A stretch of DNA of 57,308 nt from a bacterium (GTDB taxonomy: Bacteria > Chloroflexota > Dormibacteria > UBA8260 > Bog-877), in assembly GCA_021791345.1 (NCBI GenBank), contig JAJYWT010000174.1:1-57308 (forward strand), in the 5' to 3' direction. The notes under the pieces were generated by a model. The model made no database searches and was not told where the DNA came from. It saw only the letters and a list, made by a program, of their open reading frames with translations. Below, one piece after another: positions 38,005-46,471 of this stretch (the stretch's first letter is position 1; each line of letters starts with the position of its first letter). A program made the translations under genes and the position numbers.

Positions 38005-38454
38005 TTGCTCGCCGTGGGCAAGCTCTACGATCTGTCTGGGATGAGCCTGGGGCCGGCGGATGAACTGGTCCGCGAGCACGCGCAGCGCGTGGTCCTCTTC
38101 GGCTTCGTCGGCCTGGTGGGTGCTGCCACCACCATCTTCGGGACCGCCCTCCTCTACCACCACCTCTTTCTGCTGCCGCTCTGGCTGGCATCGGGCATCG
38201 CGATTCAGACCGCGATCGCGGTCACCTTCACCCTCAACTCCCTCCTCACCTGGCGGGATCGTCAGACCGACAACATCCGGCGGCGGGCCGTGACCTTCGA
38301 GGCGGTCTCCCTGGTGGGGCTGGCGATCCAGGAGGCCGCCCTCCTGATCGGGACGGACAAGCTCCACCTCTTCTACCTGCTGGCGCTGACGATCGGCATC
38401 GGCCTGGCCGCGATCTGGAACTACCTGGTGAACAACAAGGTCACCTTCGGCTGA
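38005..38454 (+). CDS. GtrA-like membrane protein
   Basis: About 149 residues; AAGGAG at 37987-37992 precedes alternative starts TTG 37996, TTG 38005, GTG 38014 and ATG 38041, so the start is open. Four helices: VVLFGFVGLVGAATTIFGTAL, ASGIAIQTAIAVTFTLNSLL, VSLVGLAIQEAALLIGT, LLALTIGIGLAAIWNYLVNN. The end NKVTFG is the GtrA signature. The family is thought to flip or move lipid-linked sugars for surface polysaccharides. It is isolated here from glycosyltransferases. Confidence 0.85.
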   Translation: MLAVGKLYDLSGMSLGPADELVREHAQRVVLFGFVGLVGAATTIFGTALLYHHLFLLPLWLASGIAIQTAIAVTFTLNSLLTWRDRQTDNIRRRAVTFEAVSLVGLAIQEAALLIGTDKLHLFYLLALTIGIGLAAIWNYLVNNKVTFG

Positions 38455-38761
38455 GGCCGCTGCGCAATTCGCCCCAGCAGGCCGTCCGGACGGGATTCGG
38501 CCCGGGTCTCCAGGCTGGTCCGGCCCGACCGCTCGGTCGCAGGGACGGACCCGCACGGGACGTCACCGGCGCTTTGGGGCTCACGAACCGCCGGGCCGTC
38601 CCTCGTTGCACAGCCGGGCGGCCCGCCAGTGCGACCGACGTGGACCCACCGGGTGGCGGGGCGCGACCGGCCAATGAACTCTCACGGCGTGCGGGCCGTG
38701 GCAGCCTGGAACCACCCCCAGCCGGGCCTCGCGGCGGCCGGGCTGAGGGTGGCTTGGACTG
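38455..38761. other. Intergenic, no gene recognised
   Basis: About 307 GC-rich bases between the convergent GtrA-like gene and the secreted protein. The frames across it are Arg/Pro/Gly-rich without motif. No clear terminator hairpin with a T-run is seen. Confidence 0.5.
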
Positions 38762-39331
38762 CTACTCGTTGGTGAGGGTGAGGAAGCCGGAGATCGTGGC
38801 GAAGTAGACCCCGGTGCAACTGCCGCCGGATTCACCGGTGCCATAGTGGGTGAGGTATGCATCGGCCGTGCCAATGGCTAAGCCGAGCGCATCATTGCTG
38901 AGCGTGAGGGAAGCGTCCACCTTGTAGGTCTGCGTGCACCCGAACAATGACATCGTCGGCTTACCGTCGTACGAGATTGAGCCAGTCATCCCACTTCCGC
39001 TCACCACGGTCCCGGACACCATGTACAGAGCAAAGGATCCGCCGACAATATCCGTCGAGCTGCTCGGCTGCGTCGGAAGCCCCTCATGCTCCACCGTGGC
39101 GCTCCAGAAGCCGGAGTCGCTCGAATCTTTCGCGCTGAAATAGCCGGCGAAATATGCGGTCTGGCAAGGTGTGCTTGCGGTGTTCGTCGTGCAGGTGCTA
39201 GCCGGAAGCGCGTCCTCGAACCCCGACAGGGAACCGCGCACGTTGTTCGCCGCCAGCACGGGAGCCGCGGTCACCGCCAGCGCCGCGGCGACGATCAACA
39301 TCAACCGTGTCGTCCGCCCCAATCCCCGCAT
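38762..39331 (-). CDS. Secreted protein of unknown function
   Basis: 189 residues from ATG 39331, with GGGAGG upstream. The signal peptide is LMLIVAAALAVTAAPVLAAN (cleavage after VLA likely). The mature part is Ser/Thr/Gly-rich with four cysteines (STCTTNTASTPCQ, FGCTQ, GGSCTG), which could form disulfides. No named domain is recognised. It is preceded by 176 bp of intergenic DNA and is followed by the GtrA-like gene on the opposite strand. Confidence 0.7.
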   Translation of the reverse strand: MRGLGRTTRLMLIVAAALAVTAAPVLAANNVRGSLSGFEDALPASTCTTNTASTPCQTAYFAGYFSAKDSSDSGFWSATVEHEGLPTQPSSSTDIVGGSFALYMVSGTVVSGSGMTGSISYDGKPTMSLFGCTQTYKVDASLTLSNDALGLAIGTADAYLTHYGTGESGGSCTGVYFATISGFLTLTNE

Positions 39332-39507
39332 CCTGGATCCCTCCCTTGGTCGCAAACGCTCTGGGAGCGCTGGGGCGGTCGGGAGAACGGAGTGGAGCGG
39401 AGGCGGCCGTCGAAAGCGCCCCGATCGCGGAATACTACACCGCCTCAGCAGTCTTGTGGGGCATTCGGTCAACCGCAGCCCAGCCGGGATCGGCCGCCGA
39501 CGCCGCT

Positions 39508-40746
39508 CTATCCGGTGGCCGAGACCTTGAGCGCGCTGGGGTCGGCCGCGGGGATCTCCCAGCTGTGCCCCAGCAGCGCCAGGCCTACCTCGAAGCGCCG
39601 CCCCCCCTGCACCCTGAAGGCCTGGGGGCGGTCGACCTCGGCGTACTGGCGCCCGCTGGTGATGTCCTCGATCTCCACCTTCAGCCCGTACACCCCGTCC
39701 AGGAAGGGCACCTGGGGAATGGTGAGGGTGGCCGTGCCCTCCGGCGGAAGATCCAGCCGCCCGAGCTCGGCGTCATCTGTCCTGGTGCTGAGCAGAATGT
39801 CCTGACCTGCCGGATAGAAGGAGGCCCGGAAACGGACCCCCCGCAGAGGGCCGGGAGCCTCGTAGGCGATCCGGATGGAAAGCTCCTCCCCGGTCCTGAT
39901 CGAGTTGAAGTCGCCGTCACTGCCGCTGACCTCGACCCCAGCGATCCGCACTCCCATCCAACCCGGCCCCGACCCCCCCAGGTCGGCGGATATCGACCTC
40001 AGAAGTTCGGTCTCGTGGCGGTTGACCTCGCCGATGTAGGCATCGACCACCTCGCCGGTCCGCCCGGCCGCCCGCTGGACGCCGTGGTCGATCCACAGGC
40101 ACCGGTCACAGAGCTTGCGCACGGTCTCAGCGGCGTGGGAGACGAAGATCAGGGTGCGCCCCTCCCGCCGCATTCCCTCGATGTGGTCCATGCAGCGGCG
40201 CTGGAACGACTCATCCCCGACCGCCAGCACCTCGTCGATGAGCAAGACGTCGGGATCCATGTGGATCGCGATCGAAAAGCCCAGCCTCGTGTACATCCCC
40301 GAGCTGTAGTTGCGCACCGGGTTGTCGATGAACTGCTCCAGCTCGGCGAATCCCACGATCTCGTCGATGACCGAGTTGATGTACCGTCGAGGCAGCCCCA
40401 GGATCGCCCCGTTCAGGTAGATGTTCTCCCGCCCACTGTAGTCGGGATGGAAACCGGCCCCAACCTCCAGCAGGGACGCCATCCGCCCCCGGACGGAGAC
40501 CTTGCCGCGGTCCGGCACCAGGATGCCGGCGATGCACTTGAGCAGGGTGGACTTGCCAGAGCCGTTGGCTCCGATGATTCCAAAGGTCTCGCCCTCGGGC
40601 ACATCGAAGCTGATGTCGTTGACGGCCCAGAACTCCTCGTAGCGAGAGCGGCGCCGATCCACCAGGACCTCCTTCAAGGTCTCGCTGCGCTGGTGGTAGA
40701 TGCGGAAGCGCTTGGCCAGGTTCTCGACCCGGATCACCGGCTCCAT
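39508..40746 (-). CDS. wzt: ABC transporter ATPase of O-antigen/teichoic-acid type (Wzt-like)
   Basis: 412 residues. Walker A GANGSGKSTLL near residue 59, signature YSSGMYTRLGFSIA near 155, Walker B VLLIDEVLAVGD near 172, and switch His in FVSHAAETV. Residues ~250-412 form a separate beta-rich domain (VRFRASFYPAGQDILLS, VPFLDGVYGLKVEIED) matching the Wzt C-terminal carbohydrate-recognition domain. It energises export of a lipid-linked polysaccharide. The start overlaps the permease stop (TGATG). Confidence 0.9.
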   Translation of the reverse strand: MEPVIRVENLAKRFRIYHQRSETLKEVLVDRRRSRYEEFWAVNDISFDVPEGETFGIIGANGSGKSTLLKCIAGILVPDRGKVSVRGRMASLLEVGAGFHPDYSGRENIYLNGAILGLPRRYINSVIDEIVGFAELEQFIDNPVRNYSSGMYTRLGFSIAIHMDPDVLLIDEVLAVGDESFQRRCMDHIEGMRREGRTLIFVSHAAETVRKLCDRCLWIDHGVQRAAGRTGEVVDAYIGEVNRHETELLRSISADLGGSGPGWMGVRIAGVEVSGSDGDFNSIRTGEELSIRIAYEAPGPLRGVRFRASFYPAGQDILLSTRTDDAELGRLDLPPEGTATLTIPQVPFLDGVYGLKVEIEDITSGRQYAEVDRPQAFRVQGGRRFEVGLALLGHSWEIPAADPSALKVSATG

Positions 40747-41609
40747 CAGATCTCCTCGGCGAAGCGGCGGCGCAGCCGCCTGAACACCCGCATCCCGAGC
40801 CAGATCAGGCCGGCGGCGAGCACGGTGCAGTAGATCAGGCCGTGCCAGTGCTGCGGCCAGCGGTTGAACACGAACACGTCCTGGAAGGAGAGCACGATCC
40901 AGGTCATCGGGTTGGCGTAGACGACGATGTGGGCCAGCAGGCCGACCGTGCCGTGGCGGAAGAAGCCCTCATAGCGGGTGAACGGCCAGATCACCGGGGT
41001 CAAATAGAACCAGATCATGGTGGCCAGGTTGATGAGGTACTGCAGGTCTCGGAAGTAGACGCTGCCGGCCGCCAGCATCAGCCCCAACCCGAGGCAGAGA
41101 CCGAAGGTGACCACCACCAGGGGGGGGATGGCCAGCAGGGGAAGTCCCACCGGGGCCTTGGCCAGGATCATGAAGGGCACCAGCAGAACCAGGCTGATCA
41201 GGAAGTTCACCAGCGCCGCGATCACCGACGACACCGTCAGCAGCATCCAGGGGAACGCCACCTTGCGGACGACCCCCGAGTTGGCGATGATGCTGCTGGC
41301 GGCCATCACCAGCGCCTGGGAGAAGAACGTCCAGGCGAGCAGCCCCGAGAGGATGAATACCGCGTAGGACTTGCCGCTCGGTCCCTTGATCCCGATGATG
41401 TCGCCGAACACCACGGCGTACACCAGCATGAAGACCAAAGGGTTGATCAAGGTCCACCCAATCCCCAGCACCGAGCCGTGGTAGCGCGCCCTGACGTCGC
41501 GGCGAACCAGCTCCGAGAGCAGCTCCAGGCGCCGCGCGATAGGACCTGACTGCGGGGCCCTGGGGCGGGAGGCGGAGCCCGGCCCGCTCAGGGCTTGAGT
41601 GCTGGCCAC
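40746..41609 (-). CDS. wzm: ABC-2 type polysaccharide export permease (Wzm-like)
   Basis: 287 residues, about six helices. LLSELVRRDVRARYHGSVLG is the amphipathic gate region of ABC-2 exporters, followed by WTLINPLVFMLVYAVVFG and the late WFYLTPVIWPFTRYEG. It forms the channel for the partner ATPase. No glycosyltransferase genes lie beside the pair. Confidence 0.9.
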   Translation of the reverse strand: MASTQALSGPGSASRPRAPQSGPIARRLELLSELVRRDVRARYHGSVLGIGWTLINPLVFMLVYAVVFGDIIGIKGPSGKSYAVFILSGLLAWTFFSQALVMAASSIIANSGVVRKVAFPWMLLTVSSVIAALVNFLISLVLLVPFMILAKAPVGLPLLAIPPLVVVTFGLCLGLGLMLAAGSVYFRDLQYLINLATMIWFYLTPVIWPFTRYEGFFRHGTVGLLAHIVVYANPMTWIVLSFQDVFVFNRWPQHWHGLIYCTVLAAGLIWLGMRVFRRLRRRFAEEI

Positions 41610-41637
41610 GGGATTCGAGTCTAGCAGGGGCCCGAAT

Positions 41638-42015
41638 TCAGCCCGCGACCTTCCAGATCGGGGCGCGCCCCTTGAGCTCGTCGATCACGTAGGTGCAGGC
41701 GTCGAGCGCCTGGTGCCGATGGGCGGCCCCTACCACCACCGCCACCGAGGCGACGCCGCGGTCGACCCTGCCGGTGCGGTGCTGGACCGAGACCTCCCTG
41801 ACCCCCTCTCGGCCCAGCGCCTCGGCCGAGATCGCCCGGAGCTCACTGATGGCCATCTCGGCGTAGGCCTCATAGGTGAGATGGGAGACGGAGCGGCCCT
41901 GGTCGGGGTCGCGCACGACCCCCACGAAGGTCGCGATCCCGCCAATCCCGGTCAAGTCCAGCTCGGCCTGCATGGCGGCGACGTCGATCTCGGCCTCACT
42001 GACCACCACCCTCAC
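41638..42015 (-). CDS. moaE: Molybdopterin synthase large subunit
   Basis: 125 residues from GTG 42015, overlapping the moaD stop as GTGA. Family blocks: GIATFVGVVRDPDQGRSV, LTYEAYAEMA, HRTGRVDRGVASVAVVVGA, HRHQALDACTYVIDELK, and KGRAPIWKVAG at the end with the conserved Lys before APIWK. It inserts sulfur into precursor Z with MoaD to make molybdopterin. Confidence 0.95.
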   Translation of the reverse strand: MRVVVSEAEIDVAAMQAELDLTGIGGIATFVGVVRDPDQGRSVSHLTYEAYAEMAISELRAISAEALGREGVREVSVQHRTGRVDRGVASVAVVVGAAHRHQALDACTYVIDELKGRAPIWKVAG

Positions 42016-42281
42016 GGGCACGGGCTGCCTCCCGAAACCGGAGGGATGAAGGCGAGCTCGTCGCCAGCCGATACCGCGTCCTGCCAGCCGACATAGCTCC
42101 GGTTCAGCGCCGGGCGGACGGTCGCCTGTTGGGAGCTGAGTTGCGGATGCCGGCGGCACAGCACCTCCCAACACTGCTGCACGGAGGCGCCCTCTAAGGG
42201 AAGCTCGACCTCGGTCACCGCGCAGCCGGCGAGTTGGCGCATGGTCGCGAACAGCAGCACTCTGACCACCGGATGGCTCAC
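42012..42281 (-). CDS. moaD: Molybdopterin synthase sulfur carrier with post-GG extension
   Basis: 89 residues from GTG 42281; a GTG at 42314 is an alternative. Ubiquitin-like core: VVRVLLFATMRQLAG, then AVSAGDELAFIPPVSGG. The active MoaD end is a terminal Gly-Gly, but here SPCP follows before TGA, as read from the codons TCG GGA GGC AGC CCG TGC CCG TGA. Such tails block thiocarboxylation unless cut off. It overlaps moaE by 4 bp. Either a protease removes the tail or this MoaD uses an unusual end. Confidence 0.88.
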   Translation of the reverse strand: MSHPVVRVLLFATMRQLAGCAVTEVELPLEGASVQQCWEVLCRRHPQLSSQQATVRPALNRSYVGWQDAVSAGDELAFIPPVSGGSPCP

Positions 42282-42345
42282 GCCGGACGGTCCTCGGTCG
42301 AGAGTCCGGAGCACCTCTCCATGCCAAGATGGTAGGCGAGATCGG

Positions 42346-43137
42346 TCAACGCCGGAAGATGTCCCTGGCTGCCGGGCGCAGCAGCGCCTGGGCGGGGAGC
42401 TCGGGACCGCTCCAGGTGAACCCGCGGACCACCGCGAGGGGCACTGCGTCCAGCTTGCCCATCACCAGTTCGCCGATACCGGCGATCTCGTCGGCGGTCC
42501 CGATGGTGGAGGCGTGCAGAAGGTACCCTCGCTCATCGAGCAACCCGCGATGGTCACTAAGAGTGGGAATCCCGGCCGCTCCAATCGCCACATTGACAGC
42601 CCCCTCCCGAAAGGGACGGCCGAAGGTGTCGGTCACGATCACCCCCAGCGGGCCACCGCCCGCCAACTCCAGCCAGGCGGACCGCAGCGAGGCGGCGGCG
42701 CGGTCCGGATCCCGAGGCAGGCAGGTGACCTCGGAGCCCCCGCCGACGTTGCTTCGATCGACTCCGGCGTTGGCGCAGATGAACCCGTGGACAGTCTCGG
42801 TCACCAGCACTCCCGGCTCCGCCCGGATCACGGTTCGGCTCTCCCGCAGGATGACCTCGGTCAGGCGCGGGTCCTGTCCCACCCGTTCCGCGAGCGCGAC
42901 CGCCACATCGCCAGGTTCCACCTCGTCCAGGCACACCAGGCGCCCCTCCGCCTTGGAGATCACCTTGTGGGTGACCAAGACCACGTCCCAGGGCTCGAGC
43001 CCGCCAGCCGCGCGCAGCGCGCGCTCCCCCAGGAGGGCCAGGTCCTGGCCCGGCCGCACCTCCCCGATCCCCTCGATCCCCCAGCAGGTCAGCCGCCGGC
43101 CCGCGACCAGCGGCCGGCTGGGCTCAGACTCCGCCAT
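42346..43137 (-). CDS. cofE: Coenzyme F420:L-glutamate ligase
   Basis: 263 residues from ATG 43137; ATG 43146 is possible. CofE/FbiB N-domain features: GIGEVRPGQDLALLG, DVVLVTHKVISKAEG with the GTP/metal site, FICANAGVDRSNVGGG, VTDTFGRPFREGAVNVAIG. It adds glutamates to F420-0. It is the stand-alone form without the C-terminal nitroreductase domain of mycobacterial FbiB. The start overlaps cofC by 14 bp. Confidence 0.94.
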   Translation of the reverse strand: MAESEPSRPLVAGRRLTCWGIEGIGEVRPGQDLALLGERALRAAGGLEPWDVVLVTHKVISKAEGRLVCLDEVEPGDVAVALAERVGQDPRLTEVILRESRTVIRAEPGVLVTETVHGFICANAGVDRSNVGGGSEVTCLPRDPDRAAASLRSAWLELAGGGPLGVIVTDTFGRPFREGAVNVAIGAAGIPTLSDHRGLLDERGYLLHASTIGTADEIAGIGELVMGKLDAVPLAVVRGFTWSGPELPAQALLRPAARDIFRR

Positions 43138-43804
43138 CGCCTCCAACCCGCGACGGCTGTTCCCCCGAGAGCGCGAGCGCCCAACTCACCAGCGGGTGGG
43201 GGTTCCCGACCCCGGTCGAGTCAAGGTCCTCCGGACGGTCGAGATCCCAGCAGAAGCCTGGGCGCACCTCCACTGTGAGCTTCAGCCCCAGCCGGCTGGC
43301 GACACACTCATGGCGGTGCCGGGATCCGGGGCCGAAGGCGTAGGGAAGGAGGCGGCCGGGGGCGACCACCACCCCGTTGGTGCCGGACCCCTCGCGGTCC
43401 GGATAGATGATCATGGAGCCAGGGTCGAGGCTGCGCGCCCTCGCCAGCAGGACTCGGAGGTCGCCATCCTCGACTGCCGGCAGATCGGCCGCCACGGTCG
43501 CCACCACTCGCGCACCCCGCTCCAGGGCCCAGCAGGCGCCGGAGCGAACCGCCGCCGTCTGGCCGGCCCCCGGGTCCGCAATCTGGGCGACCCGTAAGCG
43601 CTCACACAGCGGCGAGAGCTGGGACTCTGAGGACACGACCACCATCGCCCCTCTTGGCCAGACTCGGGCCGCCAGGCTGACGACCCGCCGCGCCAGGGCG
43701 AGGCTGACCAGCTGCCTCCCCGAGTCCGGGAGGGTTGTGGCGAGCCGCTGCTTGCTGCCGGAGCTGGGCTTGACCGGCACCACCAGAAACGGGGTGACTG
43801 GCAT
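43124..43804 (-). CDS. cofC: 2-phospho-L-lactate (or PEP) guanylyltransferase
   Basis: 226 residues. Nucleotidyltransferase start PFLVVPVKPSSGSKQRLATTL, later VVATVAADLPAVEDGDL, EGSGTNGVVVAPGRLLPYAFGPGSRHRHE and DLDRPEDLD. The second block matches the CofC/FbiD GTNxxxxxP and FGxxSxxxH motifs. It activates the lactyl or pyruvyl phosphate with GTP for F420 synthesis. Confidence 0.92.
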   Translation of the reverse strand: MPVTPFLVVPVKPSSGSKQRLATTLPDSGRQLVSLALARRVVSLAARVWPRGAMVVVSSESQLSPLCERLRVAQIADPGAGQTAAVRSGACWALERGARVVATVAADLPAVEDGDLRVLLARARSLDPGSMIIYPDREGSGTNGVVVAPGRLLPYAFGPGSRHRHECVASRLGLKLTVEVRPGFCWDLDRPEDLDSTGVGNPHPLVSWALALSGEQPSRVGGDGGV

Positions 43805-43808
43805 TGGC

Positions 43809-44807
43809 TCAACCCGTGGCAGAGGTCAGCTGAGATCGCGCCGCCGCCAGTACGAAGTTGGCCAGCCGCCGGCGAGCGGCCTCGCTGACCATCATGGTGT
43901 CGCAGATCTGGGGTGCGACGCCGCGCGCCCGGAGGTCATCGGCCAGCCCGGAGTCGACCGTGTCCACAACCAGGATGTCGAGGAGGCCGTGATAGTAGTC
44001 CGCTATCCCCACGGGCGACGCCGCCAGCCCCACGGCCTGCATCATCTCGACCGCCGGACCCTTGATGGCGCGACCGCCGACGATCGGGCTCACGGCGAGC
44101 ACCAAAGGAGCCTTCGCCACGGCCTCGCGGACCCCCGGCACCGCCAGGATCGGGCCGATGGAGATGACGGGGTTGCTGGGAGCCAGGATCACAACCTCCG
44201 CCCCCTCGATGGCCTCCAGGACGCCCGGAGCCGGCCGGGCGCGGCCCACTCCCCGGTACTCCACCGCTGAGATGCGGGGCTCGCAGGCGTCGCGCACCAG
44301 GTATTCCTGAATGTGGAGGTCACGGCCATCGCAGGTGTGAATGCGGGTGACGACTTCGTCATCGGTCATCGGGAGCAGGCGCAGGGGCAGGCCCAGTCTC
44401 GCACCCAGCGCTTCTGTCACCGAGGAGAGGGGGAGGCCGTCCCGCAACCGGGCGGTGCGGAAGATGTGCGTGCCCAGATCCCGATCACCGAGCTGGAACC
44501 AGCTCTCCTCGCCCAGCCGCCGCAGCTGGTCGAGTGCCTGCCAACTCTCGTCGCGGATTCCCCAGCCCCTCGCCTCATCACCCATGCCGCAGAGCGTGTA
44601 GGTGACCGAGTCCAGATCGGGGCTGACGTGCAGCCCGTGGACCAAGAAGTCGTCCCCGGTGTTACCGACGACAGCGAGATCGGCGAACGGCTGCGCTGCC
44701 ACCAACCCGGAGAGGAACCGGGCGGCGCCAACTCCCCCGGCTAGAACGGTGACCCTGAGCGGCCGCCCGGTCACAGGCTCTCGGCCCGCCGCGACCACTT
44801 GGTTCAT
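43809..44807 (-). CDS. cofD: 2-phospho-L-lactate transferase
   Basis: 332 residues. VTVLAGGVGAARFLSGL at the start, VVGNTGDDFLVHGLHVSPDL, YTLCGMGDEARGWG, and late VILAPSNPVISIGPILAVPG. These match CofD/FbiA, which joins the activated phospho-lactyl (or dehydro) group to the deazaflavin Fo. With cofC (4-bp gap) and cofE it forms an F420 operon. fbiC is not in the window. Confidence 0.95.
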   Translation of the reverse strand: MNQVVAAGREPVTGRPLRVTVLAGGVGAARFLSGLVAAQPFADLAVVGNTGDDFLVHGLHVSPDLDSVTYTLCGMGDEARGWGIRDESWQALDQLRRLGEESWFQLGDRDLGTHIFRTARLRDGLPLSSVTEALGARLGLPLRLLPMTDDEVVTRIHTCDGRDLHIQEYLVRDACEPRISAVEYRGVGRARPAPGVLEAIEGAEVVILAPSNPVISIGPILAVPGVREAVAKAPLVLAVSPIVGGRAIKGPAVEMMQAVGLAASPVGIADYYHGLLDILVVDTVDSGLADDLRARGVAPQICDTMMVSEAARRRLANFVLAAARSQLTSATG

Positions 44808-44972
44808 CCAATGCTCAAAGGGAGGGGTCTAGTCGAGCCCCGCCCCCAGCCGCACTGCGGGCACCAGCCGACGGGCGCCCGCCTTCATGCGCCGGCCCGG
44901 GGTGGCCGCCCGCCAGCAGTCGGCGCGACCAGCCCGGGGACGGGGTCCTCGGCCTCCCGGAGTCCGCCCAAT

Positions 44973-45335
44973 TCAGACGGCGCTGCAGGCCTTGGCCGCT
45001 CCCGCCCCGTCGCCAGAGTCGAAGGACTGGCCACAGGAGCAGGTCTTGACGGCCTGGGGGTTGTGCACCGTGAACCCCCCTCCCATCAGGCTGTCGACGT
45101 AGTCGATCTCCGCACCCTCGAGGTAGGTCGCGCTGTAGGGGTCCACGAACACCCGGATCCCCTCCTGCTCGGTGACCTCGTCGTCACTGGCGGGCGCATC
45201 GTCGAAGCCCATGCCGTAGCTGAACCCGGAGCACCCGCCGGGTGTCACGTACACCCGGAGGCCCATCTCCTGGTTCTCCTGCTGCTCCAGAAGCTGCTTC
45301 AACTGGCTGATGGCCTGCTCGGAAACGGTGATCAT
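44973..45335 (-). CDS. A-type iron-sulfur carrier (ErpA/IscA/HesB family)
   Basis: 120 residues. ITVSEQAISQLKQLLEQQ, then GLRVYVTPGGCSGFSYGMGF with the first Cys, LMGGGFTVHNPQAVKTCSCGQSF with the C-terminal CxC. The three cluster ligands are in place. It carries or inserts Fe-S clusters. A second family member lies at 50996. Confidence 0.92.
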   Translation of the reverse strand: MITVSEQAISQLKQLLEQQENQEMGLRVYVTPGGCSGFSYGMGFDDAPASDDEVTEQEGIRVFVDPYSATYLEGAEIDYVDSLMGGGFTVHNPQAVKTCSCGQSFDSGDGAGAAKACSAV

Positions 45336-45414
45336 GCTGAAATTTCCCTGAACCTGCTCGGAAGCTGCCAGCTGCTGCTGGTCAATTCGAGTTTACCGCA
45401 GTCACGGGTCGCCG

Positions 45415-46014
45415 TCACCAATAGCGCTCCTCGCGCCAGGGGTCGGCGCTGTTGTTGTAGCCATTGCGCTCCCAGAAGCCGAGCTCGTCCTCGGCGCGAA
45501 ACTCCACACCCTCCACCCACTTGGCGCTCTTCCAGAAGTACTTGCGGGGCAGCAGCGCCCGCAGTGGATACCCATGCTCGGGCGAGAGCGGCAGCCCGTC
45601 GTGCCGATATGCGAGCAGGGCATCCTCGGCCGAGGCGACCTCCAAAGGCACGGAGGTCGTGAAGCCGCCAAAGCAGTGAAACTCGACGAACCGCGCCTCG
45701 GGGCGCACGTGGGCCAGCCTCGCGATCTCAGCCAGCGGAACCCCCAGGAAGCGGTTGTCGAACCGGCTCCATGTCGTCACGCAGTGGATGTCGCAGAGGA
45801 CCTCCCTGGCGGGCAGGGCCAGGAGCTGGTCGAACGTGAGCACCGTGTCCTGCTCCACCGCTCCGAAGATCCTCAGGCGCCAGCGGCCCATGTCATAGGT
45901 GGGCACGCGGCCGTAGTGCAGCACCGGCCACTTCTCGGTCAGCACCTGCCCGGGTGGCAAGCGGGTAGGGTTGGCCTCGACGCGGGGATCGAGCTGGCGG
46001 CGACCGATCTTCAT
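45415..46014 (-). CDS. Sulfite-oxidase-fold molybdopterin oxidoreductase
   Basis: 199 residues without a signal peptide. Molybdopterin-binding domain: RWRLRIFGAVE, the Mo-ligating Cys in DIHCVTTWSRFDNRFLGVPL, FVEFHCFGGFTTSVPLE, and YPLRALLPRKYFWKSAKWVEG. It is the short stand-alone Moco domain, like the YedY/MsrP core but without a Tat signal. The substrate is unknown. moaD and moaE lie nearby, so the cofactor is supplied locally. Confidence 0.88.
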   Translation of the reverse strand: MKIGRRQLDPRVEANPTRLPPGQVLTEKWPVLHYGRVPTYDMGRWRLRIFGAVEQDTVLTFDQLLALPAREVLCDIHCVTTWSRFDNRFLGVPLAEIARLAHVRPEARFVEFHCFGGFTTSVPLEVASAEDALLAYRHDGLPLSPEHGYPLRALLPRKYFWKSAKWVEGVEFRAEDELGFWERNGYNNSADPWREERYW

Positions 46015-46077
46015 AACTTGGATCCTAAAAGAAATGGCTTACGCCGGGCACCGCCAGTGGCCCCAGGCCAAGCGGCC

Positions 46078-46452
46078 TCAGGTCCCTTCGCGACAGACGC
46101 AGAACTCGTTGCCCTCGGGATCTCGCATCACCTGCCAGGCCCACCGCTGCGGATCCTCCTCGAAGAAAGGTGGTCCCACCGGCCGGGCCCCCAGGGCCCG
46201 CAGGCGGGCGACCAGGCGCTCGGGCTGGACGGTGAAGAGGTCGAGATGCAGCCGATTCTTCCCCGACTTCGGCTCGGGCACGCGTTGCAGAAAGACGCCC
46301 AGGGATCCGGGCGGGCCCACCAGGTCGAGGTACGGCTCCCCATCTCCGGCGGTAGCCGAGTAACCGAGAGCGGCCAGCCAGAAGGGGGCCAGAGCCGCCG
46401 GATCCAGGCAGTCGATTCCAACCTCGACCCGGGGCCGCACCGATCCGCCCAC
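46078..46452 (-). CDS. VOC/glyoxalase-fold protein
   Basis: 124 residues from GTG 46452, chosen because it lies after the thyX stop; the frame stays open to 46515. VEVGIDCLDPAALAPFWLAALG, then PKSGKNRLHLDLFT, and DPEGNEFCVC near the end. It has the two beta-alpha-beta repeats of the VOC superfamily. The metal-binding His and Glu appear at HLDL and EFCVC. Substrate unknown. Confidence 0.8.
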   Translation of the reverse strand: MGGSVRPRVEVGIDCLDPAALAPFWLAALGYSATAGDGEPYLDLVGPPGSLGVFLQRVPEPKSGKNRLHLDLFTVQPERLVARLRALGARPVGPPFFEEDPQRWAWQVMRDPEGNEFCVCREGT

Positions 46453-46471
46453 AACGGGCGCAACGGTCGGC

